Assembly (NCBI GenBank): GCA_035771165.1
Contig: JAWNZC010000469.1
Coordinates: 460,001 to 524,000 of the forward strand
Direction of reading: 5' to 3'
Length of the DNA stretch: 64,000 nucleotides
Origin: Paragorgia papillata
Taxonomy: Eukaryota > Cnidaria > Anthozoa > Scleralcyonacea > Coralliidae
In this document: in pieces, positions 11,201 through 18,027 of the stretch
Position numbering within the stretch: position 1 is the first letter of the stretch
How the letters are laid out: each line of letters begins with the position of its first letter
Notes under the pieces: model-generated
Databases searched by the model: none
What the model was told of the DNA's origin: nothing
The model's input: the letters and a program-made list of their open reading frames with translations, nothing else
Translations under genes and position numbers: made by a program

Positions 11201-11835
11201 GCCAGGTGGCACCACATAAAACACTTGTCATCATTGTTCTTAATATTAATCAGTCCCTTCCGACTGTTTTTCAACTCCTTAGGGAGGTCTATATAACTAG
11301 AACCTTCCAGTGGGCTGTATACAGTCAGATTTATATAATGACCGTCGACTGAGTCCACCCTCCAACCAGATCCTTCACTTATCCACCGGGATATCCCGAC
11401 TATTACCTCCTCATTCGCGACGTTGACGTCTCGGGCAATCCCAGTACTGCTGACTACAGTTCTGTTGTGGCTATTGAAGTGAGCCGTCTTATAAGTCCTT
11501 CCACCGGGTACCTCTTTTTCAAGTGTTACAACCAACGTTTCAGCGAACTTCAACCCCCTCATTTCCCTCAACTCCCGACGTAGGAGCGCGGACACACTGT
11601 CCCCGAGGGCATTCACCTGTTCTAATGGGTCTTGGGACACAACAGCACACCTGAACGACTTGGTTTTACCCCTCAGGGCTCTGTCTAATTGGTCTATGTC
11701 ATAACCGAACAACCTCTCGTAGAGACGGGGATCTATATCATCATCGGAATAATCAAACATATCAGGGTCTAAGTTGTCGCCCCGATGGATCAGGCGCGAC
11801 GCTGTCGCGCGTGACACTGTCGCGTCGGAGCTCAT
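8257..11835 (-). CDS. polB: Protein-primed DNA polymerase B (Polinton pDNAP)
   Basis: This 1192-residue family-B DNA polymerase of the protein-primed type would replicate the element. A C2H2-like knuckle (CMYCLQCF...HRVVC) is near residue 320. Exonuclease motifs follow: ExoI YADFEA (about 373), ExoII HNLRGYDSHL (about 528) and ExoIII YLKSDVLLLAD (about 675). A Cys/His cluster, CHICGRGYT...DHCHITGR, precedes ExoII and resembles the recombination endonuclease VII-like insert often seen in these enzymes. Polymerase motif A is YLDANNLYG (about 770), motif B is KLMNNSVFGK (about 936) and motif C is FTDTDS (about 1035). All catalytic acids are present and the frame is open, so it looks functional. 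The ATG overlaps a TTATAATG motif. The N-terminus includes a GC-rich palindromic repeat encoding a short R-A-T-x-S-R type segment. It is 15 bp downstream of the zinc-ribbon gene on the same strand. Confidence 0.97.
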   Translation of the reverse strand: MSSDATVSRATASRLIHRGDNLDPDMFDYSDDDIDPRLYERLFGYDIDQLDRALRGKTKSFRCAVVSQDPLEQVNALGDSVSALLRRELREMRGLKFAETLVVTLEKEVPGGRTYKTAHFNSHNRTVVSSTGIARDVNVANEEVIVGISRWISEGSGWRVDSVDGHYINLTVYSPLEGSSYIDLPKELKNSRKGLINIKNNDDKCFMWCHLAHKFPVTKDPQKVSKYRGHVNDLDYSGVSFPVTQKQYCRVERQNEIRINVFGYEGKLTFPVYISKEGFTDSMEVLIITNKENKQHYVLIKDFDRFMYNKTKHKERKHHCMYCLQCFSSPEVLDRHRVVCITINGKQAVRMPKEGKNVLKYYNFHKQLSVPFVIYADFEAITEKVFGDQTRTPNPKKAYMEKYQKHIDCGYGYKVVCCYDDRFSKSVQVYRGPGVAGDTVNKFIGKMLEEVKYCKKIKKKHFNKGMVLTEHDEADFRDAKKCHICGRGYTVDDVKVRDHCHITGRYRGSAHQLCNRSYRLTDKIPVIFHNLRGYDSHLIMGEIGKFGQEINVIPNNMEKYMAFMLGKSLVFLDSLQFMGSSLDKLVGNLPKESSAFRYTTEEFGERVDLMRTKGVYPYDYMDSFDRFGETKLPLKSEFYSILNDEGVSDSDYQHAQEVWRAFGMRTMGDYHDVYLKSDVLLLADVFENFRKTCTQYYKLDPCHYFTSPGLAWDAMLKMTGIKLELITDIDMFQFIEKGMRGGVSYIANRYGKANNPYMKGYDENEAVKYIMYLDANNLYGWAMSRCLPTGGFRWADGGQSPNTFNWENLSESSGTGAILEVDLEYPEKLHDLHNDYPLAPEKMEIKEDMLSDYCQKIKKKYNVSVGGVSKLVTNLTDKKKYVIHYRNLQLYVGLGMRVKRIHRVLLFDQSPWLKQYIDFNTVKRTAAKNAFEKDFFKLMNNSVFGKTMENLRKRVDVRLVASEEKLLKLSSKPTFVSVKIFNENLVAVHKIKEVLTLNRPAYVGMCILDLSKTLMYDFHYGYVLKKYGNKAKLLFTDTDSLTYEIEAEDVYRDFWADKGMFDNSDYSESSPYFDKSNKKVIGKMKDEAAGVPIIEFVGLRSKMYSYLKEDGTGGKTAKGIKKSVTKKQIKHENYKDTLFSQGLMFNKMKTIRSVRHQLGSYEINKISLSCFDDKRYLLENGVNSYAYGHKNI

Positions 11836-11841
11836 TATAAC
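11836..11841 (-). promoter_or_regulatory. TATA motif abutting the pDNAP start
   Basis: On the minus strand GTTATA directly joins the ATG, giving TTATAATG. The same layout is seen at 13 of 17 genes of this element. A promoter role is inferred from recurrence. Confidence 0.5.
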
Positions 11842-11850
11842 AAAAGGTAG

Positions 11851-12531
11851 TTATATTCTGTTAGGCGCGGCTCCCTTCCGGAGCCTCAATAGCCACTCAC
11901 TGTAAAACTCATCGGAGGTACAGCCCCAACCAAGCTCCTCATACACAACCCCAAACAGATTGTTATCAAATTTATCCTTCGTCTTTCCCCTTTTAAGATC
12001 CTTCAGATTACTCAGTAACTCAATCTCTCTTCTCGAACACAATCTGATGATGTAATAGTTATATCCGGAGAGGTTACGGCCTTTTATCAGACCCTTTTTT
12101 ATCATCACACCGAGGACCCTGGAGAAGTCATCCAGAATTATATCAATAAACCTATCCCCAACGGCTCCGGTAAGTCTCTTTTTCATCCAACGATTTCTCG
12201 AGTGTTCACTCCGTTTGGGGACAGCGGCCGCCACATACTCCCCAAATACATACCCGTACTCCGTCTCACCACACCTCGGACAGGAGAACACCCCACTACT
12301 CACCTTAGTACGGAACCTTGAACACTCCCCACACCACAGTTTCGTGTCGCGCGTGATAGTGTCGCGCGCGGCACTGTCGCGCCTGGGTAGAGCAGAACTA
12401 TCACCAGACAGGTGGTTGTCGTCTACTAACTTAAGTCCCATTTGTTTACAAATCCATTTTACGCTTGACTCCGGTAGGTTATCCAACCCTTTTGGTAAAT
12501 CTGACCAGAAAATAGTATTAGCCGTAGACAT
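11851..12531 (-). CDS. Zinc-ribbon protein, possible transcription factor (Polinton)
   Basis: This is a 226-residue protein with a zinc ribbon (LWCGEC...FSCPRCGETEYG, about residues 65-90). A basic segment, RSEHSRNRWMKKRL, and a helical C-terminal half follow. The layout recalls TFIIB-type or poxvirus-like late transcription factors, where a zinc ribbon precedes helical domains, but similarity is only structural by eye. A role in transcribing element genes is a hypothesis. Just before the ribbon, three 15-nt GC-rich units (12346-12382) encode a pentapeptide repeat (RDSAARDTITRDT). The start is GTATAATG. It lies directly upstream of the polymerase gene on the same strand. Confidence 0.6.
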   Translation of the reverse strand: MSTANTIFWSDLPKGLDNLPESSVKWICKQMGLKLVDDNHLSGDSSALPRRDSAARDTITRDTKLWCGECSRFRTKVSSGVFSCPRCGETEYGYVFGEYVAAAVPKRSEHSRNRWMKKRLTGAVGDRFIDIILDDFSRVLGVMIKKGLIKGRNLSGYNYYIIRLCSRREIELLSNLKDLKRGKTKDKFDNNLFGVVYEELGWGCTSDEFYSEWLLRLRKGAAPNRI

Positions 12532-12537
12532 TATACC
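12532..12537 (-). promoter_or_regulatory. TATA motif abutting the zinc-ribbon gene start
   Basis: The minus strand reads GGGGTATAATG, with TATA ending at the start codon. It is one of the clearest cases of the recurring start-proximal motif. Confidence 0.5.
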
Positions 12538-12556
12538 CCTAAGTCATCAAAATCCC

Positions 12557-13009
12557 CTAGACCAAAATCAGCTTAGACATCAAATATCCACCAACCAGAC
12601 CAACAGACCCAACAAACAATGTTTCATACTCTTTCATCTCACCCGATGGTTTGTAATAGTCAGGCAACTCAGGCTCTCTGTTGAAAGATTGCCCATCGTA
12701 TTTCATCTGGGAGAGGCGGAGCCTAGTTTCAGCCTGTTTCAGACTTGATTTCAGCAGATCCAGAGCGTGGTTCGTTGTGTTGATATCCGCGTTGGCGTCA
12801 GACAGCTGTTGTCTCAGTCTCTGTACCTTATCCTTTTTACCCACCTCGTTTTCATACCATTTTTCCTTCGCTTTGGCCAGCTGCTCGAGCGCCTGGTTAT
12901 GCCTTTTGATTTCAGTTTCATATCCACCATGATTTAACTTTGAGAACAGGAATCCAGCACCCGCGAAGGCTACAGCGTTGAACAATCCACCAATAACTAG
13001 ACTGGCCAT
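12557..13009 (-). CDS. Membrane protein with central coiled coil (Polinton, unknown)
   Basis: This is a 150-residue protein. A hydrophobic glycine-rich helix fills residues 2-24 (VIGGLFNAVAFAGAGFLF). A long charged heptad-type helix runs from about 30 to 100 (QLAKAKEKWYE, RLRQQLSDANADI). A second hydrophobic segment is at the C-terminus (LFVGSVGLVGGYLMSKLILV). The likely form is a small two-span membrane protein with an exposed coiled coil. No named family was recognised. It sits in a run of minus-strand small membrane-protein genes, and its start has TTTATAAATG. A virion or membrane-association role is only suggested by context. Confidence 0.7.
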   Translation of the reverse strand: MASLVIGGLFNAVAFAGAGFLFSKLNHGGYETEIKRHNQALEQLAKAKEKWYENEVGKKDKVQRLRQQLSDANADINTTNHALDLLKSSLKQAETRLRLSQMKYDGQSFNREPELPDYYKPSGEMKEYETLFVGSVGLVGGYLMSKLILV

Positions 13010-13035
13010 TTATAAACTAATAAATATTCAGCGAA

Positions 13036-13686
13036 TCAGCGAATCAATCCATTATCCCTCAGGAACCGCCTCACCATCTGGTGGACACTATAACCATTAC
13101 AAAACGGAATCCTGAGTAAGGGATAACCACATGACCTGGCGTAATCATTTTTCATTCTGTCATGTCTTTGTAGTTTCTCAAAGCGTTTCTCAGCCTCTTC
13201 TACGCTAATACCCCCCCATTGGGTGGGTCTGAAATGTTGTTCACCGTCGTACTCAATTAATAAGAAACTACCATCAAAAGGTATCGCGAAGTCATACCTC
13301 AGGAGACCACCACCCAACCCTACTAATCCATCAAACTTCTTTTCCCTGATGTATCCAATATTGTTAACGCGTAGGACATATTCAACGTCTTGTTCCCCCC
13401 TAGACCCACGGGCGGTCTGTAGGTTCGACCTGGTCTCAACTCTCGTCTCAACTCTCGTCTCAACTCTCGTTTCGGACCTCGTTACGGTCTCAACTCTCGT
13501 TACAGTCCTTACCACCACAACCCCATGTGCTTTCCCACGGTGTTTCCTCATATCGTTTCCCCTCGAGAACGCCTTCCCACAGTCCTCACATGTGTAATTT
13601 TTCTCATTGTTGTGAACCTGTCTGACGTGTTGGTTGAGATTCCCCTTAGTGGTGAATATTTTTCCACAAATTTCACAGTCACCCAT
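13036..13686 (-). CDS. Two-finger C2H2 protein with a PD-(D/E)XK-like nuclease domain (Polinton)
   Basis: This 216-residue protein has two C2H2 fingers at its N-terminus (CEICGKIF...HVRQVH and CEDCGKAF...HRGKAH, residues 4-54). A Thr/Arg/Glu linker follows with a repeated VETRVETR segment, from a 15-bp DNA repeat near 13437-13500. The C-terminal domain (about 100-216) has RYDFAIP, LLIEYDGEQHF, RHDRMKNDYA and PLLRIPF. The D...E-x-D...QH pattern with a following Lys resembles the Vsr/DUF559/restriction-like nuclease fold, so DNA cleavage or repair is plausible. The fingers may direct binding. Its gene is transcribed with the surrounding minus-strand genes. Its start (CATAAGATG) lacks a clean TATA. 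Confidence 0.75.
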   Translation of the reverse strand: MGDCEICGKIFTTKGNLNQHVRQVHNNEKNYTCEDCGKAFSRGNDMRKHRGKAHGVVVVRTVTRVETVTRSETRVETRVETRVETRSNLQTARGSRGEQDVEYVLRVNNIGYIREKKFDGLVGLGGGLLRYDFAIPFDGSFLLIEYDGEQHFRPTQWGGISVEEAEKRFEKLQRHDRMKNDYARSCGYPLLRIPFCNGYSVHQMVRRFLRDNGLIR

Positions 13687-13739
13687 CTTATGCCACCCGG
13701 TCCTGACTTCTCCTTAGCCCCCCCCAATCCTCTGGGTGA

Positions 13740-13976
13740 CTACTTGGTCCCGAACGGATCAACTGGTAAATACCCCTTCGATTGGGCCCACTTGATCCCA
13801 ACCGTGCTAAGTCCAACGGCCAGAGCCAGCTTAACAGTACCTTTCACCGACTCGGGAGTACCCAAAGGTTCCCTCAGTATTTTCTTCGAAACCATGGAGA
13901 CCCCCACAGCCCCACTCGTAATCAGAAGAGCGTCGTAGAGTTCGTTCAACAGTTCTTTTCGGTCAACGGTTGACAT
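13740..13976 (-). CDS. Small two-segment hydrophobic protein (Polinton, unknown)
   Basis: The product has 78 residues. Two moderately hydrophobic stretches (ALLITSGAVGVSMVSKKIL and VKLALAVGLSTVGIKWAQ) suggest a small membrane protein. A short C-terminal tail (LPVDPFGTK) follows. The start is TAGTATAATG. No family was recognised; it keeps company with other small membrane-protein genes. Confidence 0.65.
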   Translation of the reverse strand: MSTVDRKELLNELYDALLITSGAVGVSMVSKKILREPLGTPESVKGTVKLALAVGLSTVGIKWAQSKGYLPVDPFGTK

Positions 13977-13982
13977 TATACT
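13977..13982 (-). promoter_or_regulatory. TATA motif at the start of the 78-residue gene
   Basis: The minus strand reads TAGTATAATG, with TATA immediately at the start codon. It belongs to the recurring Polinton start motif. Confidence 0.45.
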
Positions 13983-13994
13983 ACAGTCTATATT

Positions 13995-14432
13995 TCATTC
14001 ATCAAAACTATCCAAAACTGGAGTGCCGGCCATGCCGGCCGTGGAGACCCGGGCCCTTTGAGTTCCACGTCTAACGGTAACGCCCTGTGGTTCGCTCATT
14101 GTCTTCTCTTCGATGGTTTCCAACCTCTGAACCTCTCTTTTCTCCTTCAGTATACTATAATAAAGCGAGATCCCACCGATAACCAATCCAGCTGCTCCAA
14201 TTAAGTAACCATAATTGACCGACCCACCGAGTTGGAGACCATATCCATATCCAGTTTCAGCCGCCAGCCGTTCCCTGGCTTTTTTCTCCTTGGCTTCCTT
14301 TGATATCTGTGCCAGTCGTTTACCCGCGGCCACCCGTTTCGGGTCTTTGACTCTCTCCGTCTTGGTCACTGATGTTATTTTAGGCGTTTCCGTCTCTGTC
14401 TTCAGTGTTCCGGGCTCAGTTCCGTCAGACAT
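13995..14432 (-). CDS. Single-span membrane protein with basic segment (Polinton, unknown)
   Basis: The protein is 145 residues long. Residues 1-25 are rich in Thr/Glu. A basic block follows (DPKRVAAGKRLAQISKEAKE, about 29-48), then Gly/Tyr-rich sequence. One clear transmembrane helix (YLIGAAGLVIGGISLYYSIL, about 75-94) is followed by a charged tail. Basic DPxxVAAGKRLA-like blocks recur in proteins of this kind of element as far as I recall, but no function is established. The start lies behind ATATATAG. Confidence 0.65.
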   Translation of the reverse strand: MSDGTEPGTLKTETETPKITSVTKTERVKDPKRVAAGKRLAQISKEAKEKKARERLAAETGYGYGLQLGGSVNYGYLIGAAGLVIGGISLYYSILKEKREVQRLETIEEKTMSEPQGVTVRRGTQRARVSTAGMAGTPVLDSFDE

Positions 14433-14444
14433 CTATATATTAGT

Positions 14445-14681
14445 TTACGTTCCGTCTGTGAGGCCGTCTACCAGTTGATCTATAAGGTCTGTGAGGCCGT
14501 CTGTCAGTTGATCTGTAGGAACCTCTGGAGTCGTCTCCCAGCAACTGACAGATTCAGTTACGTAGTACTCACCTTTGTCACTCTTTCTGACATAATGTCT
14601 GAAGACTCTGATAGCTCTTCTAAGTCCATGGAAGACAGCTAGTATGAACCGTCTGAAATTTTTTGGGGCTTCGCCGGTCAT
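14445..14681 (-). CDS. Small protein with duplicated C-terminal repeat (Polinton, unknown)
   Basis: The product has 78 residues, with a basic N-terminal half (FRRFILAVFHGLRRAIRVFRH) that could form an amphipathic helix. The C-terminus contains TDQLTDGLTDLIDQLVDGLTDG, produced by a tandem DNA duplication of roughly 33 bp (about 14451-14518). The start lies behind TATATTATAC. No homology was recognised. The frame and start motif support a real gene, but the short length leaves doubt. Confidence 0.5.
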   Translation of the reverse strand: MTGEAPKNFRRFILAVFHGLRRAIRVFRHYVRKSDKGEYYVTESVSCWETTPEVPTDQLTDGLTDLIDQLVDGLTDGT

Positions 14682-14720
14682 GTATAATATACGAAAGGTC
14701 TAAGCCTAAATTATGAACGC

Positions 14721-14731
14721 TGTGTATAATG
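14721..14731 (+). promoter_or_regulatory. TATA motif at the kinase start
   Basis: GTGTATAATG places TATA directly against the ATG at 14729. It is one of the plus-strand examples of the recurring motif. Confidence 0.5.
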
Positions 14732-15553
14732 ACTAACTGTGTGGACCTAAAACTCCTGGAAGGTGCCCGACTCATTGCCCTCGACGGAAACATCGGTGTG
14801 GGGAAGACAACGTTCGTGAAACCATTCGCTAGAAGAAACCACTACCATCTTATCGAAGAGCCAGTTGATAACAATCCATACCTCGAAAAGTTTTACACCG
14901 ACCCAGGGAGATGGGCATACAAAATGGAGACCTGGCTCCTTGACGAAAGGATCAACGCCTACCTGAAGGCTTTGGAGTTAATCAACGAGGGAGAGAGTGT
15001 GATTATAGAGCGGACACACCACAGCTGTCTGACTTTCGCCAAAACCTGCCGGTACAACGGGTGGATCTCCGATGAACAGTTCTCCAACTATGAGAAGATT
15101 TTCCACAAATTGAATGATCTACTCCCGAGGCCTGACGCCCTGATCGTTCTGGAGGCTTCAGCCGACACCTGCTATCAACGAATGGTTAAAAGAAACCGGA
15201 AGTGTGAAGCCGGTGTAACAGAAAGCTATCTTAAGCGAATACAAATATATATGGAGGAAACGGTTGAACTCCTTCACTCCAAAGGAACCAAGGTAATAAC
15301 CCTCGATTGGGAAAACTTCGGTCCGGATGAATCGTTTCTAATCAATGAGCTTAACGAAACTCCCAGTGGATTCTATGGTTGGATGGCTCGTGTGGGCAGT
15401 CGGGACGTCTACATACCAGAGATAGTTAACCAGACCCGGCAGGCTTCGGTGGCTGACCATAGCTCTTGTTGTACCGACCGCTCATACTGTCAAATGGTGG
15501 GCACACCTCAGTCACAATGTCGTCGAGTACACGGATGTCAGACAAAAAAATAG
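14729..15553 (+). CDS. dNK: Deoxynucleoside kinase (Polinton cargo)
   Basis: This 274-residue protein phosphorylates deoxynucleosides using ATP, by family. It shows the P-loop GNIGVGKTTF (about residues 20-29), the substrate-site EEPVDNNPYLEKFY, and WLLDERI. The catalytic ERTHHSCLTFAK (about 93-104) follows. An Arg-rich LID, RMVKRNRKC...YLKRI, is at about 150-172. These are all marks of the dCK/dGK/TK2/insect dNK family. The domain seems to end near residue 205. The remaining tail is Cys/Ser-rich, and its last 128 bp overlap a broken gene on the opposite strand, so the true C-terminus may differ. The gene lies on the plus strand between minus-strand genes. Kinases of this type are common in large DNA viruses; I know of none as a standard Polinton gene. 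Confidence 0.9.
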   Translation: MTNCVDLKLLEGARLIALDGNIGVGKTTFVKPFARRNHYHLIEEPVDNNPYLEKFYTDPGRWAYKMETWLLDERINAYLKALELINEGESVIIERTHHSCLTFAKTCRYNGWISDEQFSNYEKIFHKLNDLLPRPDALIVLEASADTCYQRMVKRNRKCEAGVTESYLKRIQIYMEETVELLHSKGTKVITLDWENFGPDESFLINELNETPSGFYGWMARVGSRDVYIPEIVNQTRQASVADHSSCCTDRSYCQMVGTPQSQCRRVHGCQTKK

Positions 15554-15945
15554 TCTCGTTGTATTTAACTCCACGTAGGAAGCTCCTGATTTGTGTTAGG
15601 ACCTTGTGATAGCTAACATGGGCGAATTTACAGTTTTCCATTTTTGCTTGAAATTTCTCGACTTTGGTCATGTACCCTTGGATTAGTACACCAGGACCGG
15701 CTATAACCCCAAGGACAACCGGGTTGGCTGTAACACCACCGGCTATCCCTCCGATTTACAGTTAACCCAATGCTGACCGTCTCGAGGCTTAGTCTTATTC
15801 TCTTCAACCGGGTATATTTCCATTTGTAACACACCGCCAGTTTGTGGTAATATGAGTAAAGCTTTCGTAGTTTGTCTACTTCGGTGTCATTGAGGTTTTC
15901 ACCAATGTGGTTGAAGCTTATAACGCTTTTTCTTTTCGGACTTAT
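15426..15945 (-). pseudogene. Broken gene for a glycine-rich membrane protein (Polinton)
   Basis: Two minus-strand frames make one protein-like unit. Upstream, about 15765-15945 gives KLRKLYSYYHKLAVCYKWKY and continues to LETVSIGLTV. Downstream, in another frame, come IGGIAGGVTANPVVLGVIAG, then KMENCKFAHVSYHKVLTQI and VLDDIVTEVCPPFD. Hydrophobic glycine-rich sequence spans the junction, so a single indel near 15760 best explains the break. No ATG heads the upstream frame; the codon at 15943-15945 is ATA, 10-15 bp after a TATA motif, so the start may also be lost. The 3' end overlaps the kinase tail by 128 bp. Function is unknown; one hydrophobic span with a helical soluble part is likely. Confidence 0.6.
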
Positions 15946-15955
15946 TTTCAGTTAA

Positions 15956-16741
15956 CTATAGATCATATTCGGCCGTCATCTTATTACAGATCTTCCCGAT
16001 CTCAGCGTTTCCCAGACGGCCCTCCACAATCTTCATACCGTAAAAGTTGATGTCTGAATACCACTTTCCACGGTCGTTTAGCGCGAACACACCTAGATAA
16101 GGTTTCCCTATTTGATCGAAGTTACTAATAAAGTATGAGTCTTTTAGTATCTCACCGTTTATCCTAACGTGTGACACCCTAAGCCCGGAAAGCCAGTGGA
16201 TGGATATCAAGCTCTTCTTTCCAATGAACTTCGCTGGAATGGTACACTCGTTAGACTTAGCGGGGGACGACCCACCGAAGACCAGTTTGTTATTCACCCC
16301 AGCTTTATACCCAAGGGTTTTGTCGTAGTTACCGTCATCATTGGAAATGATAACCTCCCATTGGGTCGACGCCGATCTTACGCTGTTCCTTTTTACTACA
16401 ACGAAAACCGAGACATCGGAGAACATGAATCTGGGTACGTTAGCGAGAAAGGCCGTCCTCACTGACACCTCAGGGTAGAGGAAGTGGTCGTCACCGGCGG
16501 TATTTAGTTGTGGGGCGATACTAGTTGGTCTCCAAAACATGGATGAGTGGATCTCACCGTCCCTGTCTTCGATGTAATCAATGAGTGGGGGGAATTTAGA
16601 GAACGCGTTCTTACTGGCTCTGGTTACGTTCAAGTCAAAGATGACCTTGTAGTTGTTGGTCTTTGTGTAAGCTTTTAATTTATCGTCGAACTCTTTCTTG
16701 GTCACCGTATCCGGCCTGCTGTAGCCATAAAACAGACTCAT
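15956..16741 (-). CDS. LamG/concanavalin-like fold protein (Polinton, possible attachment protein)
   Basis: The protein is 261 residues and lacks a signal peptide or membrane span. It is rich in beta-strand pattern. The C-terminal part has SLISIHWLSGLRVSHVRING, KPYLGVFA, YSDINFYGMKIVEGRLG and NAEIGKICNKMTAEYDL. This matches the usual end of LamG/ConA-like domains, where a last strand is followed by a short helix. Such folds bind sugars or proteins. In a capsid-coding element it could be a host-attachment or fibre-like component, which is inference. The start has CTATAGATG. It is the first gene of the minus-strand block and diverges from the integrase gene. Confidence 0.6.
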   Translation of the reverse strand: MSLFYGYSRPDTVTKKEFDDKLKAYTKTNNYKVIFDLNVTRASKNAFSKFPPLIDYIEDRDGEIHSSMFWRPTSIAPQLNTAGDDHFLYPEVSVRTAFLANVPRFMFSDVSVFVVVKRNSVRSASTQWEVIISNDDGNYDKTLGYKAGVNNKLVFGGSSPAKSNECTIPAKFIGKKSLISIHWLSGLRVSHVRINGEILKDSYFISNFDQIGKPYLGVFALNDRGKWYSDINFYGMKIVEGRLGNAEIGKICNKMTAEYDL

Positions 16742-16929
16742 CTATAGTAGGGTGTATTTACTGAGTATGATCCCAGACACTGGGATCAGGCTGTTAGGAC
16801 TAGTAGTATTTTTGAGCCGCCGAAGAGCTCTGGTTGTCTATCAGGCGCGCGCGTGTCGGTAGTGTGAACGTACTCCGTTCTGAGCCCTAGGCACTTTCTC
16901 ATGAACTCTTCCATTATAGGTTAGGTTAT
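16742..16929. promoter_or_regulatory. Divergent intergenic region between the two Polinton arms
   Basis: The 188 bp separate the lectin-fold gene (minus) and the integrase gene (plus), so promoters for both arms should lie here. It contains a nearly palindromic GATCCCAGACACTGGGATC (about 16769-16787) and a GC-rich GGCGCGCGCGTG (about 16842-16853). TATA motifs abut both start codons. Confidence 0.5.
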
Positions 16930-18027
16930 ATGGGTGAGGATATCGAGCTGGAACAGGGGTTGAGAGAAATCTACTACAATCCGAAAACAGGATATCAGTC
17001 AGCTGAACGGTTGTACCAGAAGGCGCTGGAAGAGGGTATTGGTGTGAGTAGGAAGGTGGTGAGGAACTGGTTGAAAACACAGGACACATACACGAGGTAC
17101 AAACCGGTTGTGAGGAGGCATAAGTTCAGACAGACGTTCGTCAGCCACCTCGGTGAACAAATACAGATGGACTTGGTTGATATGGGGAAGTACAAGAACC
17201 AGAACAAAGGGTGTTACTGGATCCTGACAGCTGTTGAGATTTTGAGTAGGTATGCCTTCGCCATCCCCGTTTATAGGAAGGATAAAACTAATATGACTAG
17301 GGCTGTGACTGAGCTGTTGGAACAATTCAAAGACAGATTTGGTAGTTATCCCGACCTAGCCCAGTTCGACGATGGAAAGGAGTTTTACAATGTCGGTGTG
17401 AAGGACCTCCTGAAGGAACGGGGAACTAAATACTTCAGTACATACTCGGAGAAAAAAGCAGCAGTTGTCGAACGATTTAACAGAACACTAAAAACTGTGA
17501 TGTGGAAGTATTTCTACACCAAGGGGACGTATAAATGGATCGATGTCCTGGACGACCTCGTTGGGGGGTATAACAACACAAAACACAGTGCTACATTGAC
17601 TAAGCCCAAGGACGTGGATAAGTCAAACGAGAATCAGGTTTGGAACACATTATTCGGTCACCACTTTGGTGATCACCCTTTACCCAAGTTTAAAGTCGGA
17701 AACACCGTGAGAGTGACAAAGTATAAAAGTGTATTTACGAAAGGCTATGAAGCTAACTTCACTGAGGAAATCTTCAAGATAGTGAAGGTCATCCGTGGTG
17801 ATCCAAACGTTTATGAGATTGAGGACGCCGAGGGTGAGCCGATTATTGGAAAGTTCTATGAGGAGGAGCTGTCGCCTGTGGATAAGAAGGACGACGTCTA
17901 CAGAGTCGAGAGAATACTGAAAAGAAAGAAAGTAGCGGGAAGGAAAATGGCGCTAGTCAAGTGGTCGGGTTACGATGACAAACACAACTCATGGATACCC
18001 GAAAGTGATATACAGAACCTGGGTTGA
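16930..18027 (+). CDS. int: Chromodomain-bearing retroviral-type integrase (Polinton INT)
   Basis: This 365-residue integrase inserts the element DNA with 6-bp staggered joins. A helical N-terminal region (YNPKTGYQSAERLYQKA, then VSRKVVRNWL) precedes the rve core. Catalytic residues are visible as D in IQMDLVDM (about residue 79), D in QFDDGKEFYN and E in AAVVERFNRT (about 182). A beta-rich DNA-binding region (FKVGNTVRVTKYK) follows. A C-terminal chromodomain (VYRVERILKRKK...LVKWSGYDDKHNSWIP) could steer insertion to marked chromatin. The catalytic triad and frame are complete. Its TGA overlaps the ATG of the next gene by 1 base, and its own ATG lies in GGTTATATG. Confidence 0.95.
   Translation: MGEDIELEQGLREIYYNPKTGYQSAERLYQKALEEGIGVSRKVVRNWLKTQDTYTRYKPVVRRHKFRQTFVSHLGEQIQMDLVDMGKYKNQNKGCYWILTAVEILSRYAFAIPVYRKDKTNMTRAVTELLEQFKDRFGSYPDLAQFDDGKEFYNVGVKDLLKERGTKYFSTYSEKKAAVVERFNRTLKTVMWKYFYTKGTYKWIDVLDDLVGGYNNTKHSATLTKPKDVDKSNENQVWNTLFGHHFGDHPLPKFKVGNTVRVTKYKSVFTKGYEANFTEEIFKIVKVIRGDPNVYEIEDAEGEPIIGKFYEEELSPVDKKDDVYRVERILKRKKVAGRKMALVKWSGYDDKHNSWIPESDIQNLG

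Noticed and set aside
18024..18026. TTG as start of the minor capsid gene
   Set aside because: An ATG follows directly at 18027 and another at 18039 behind a TATA motif.
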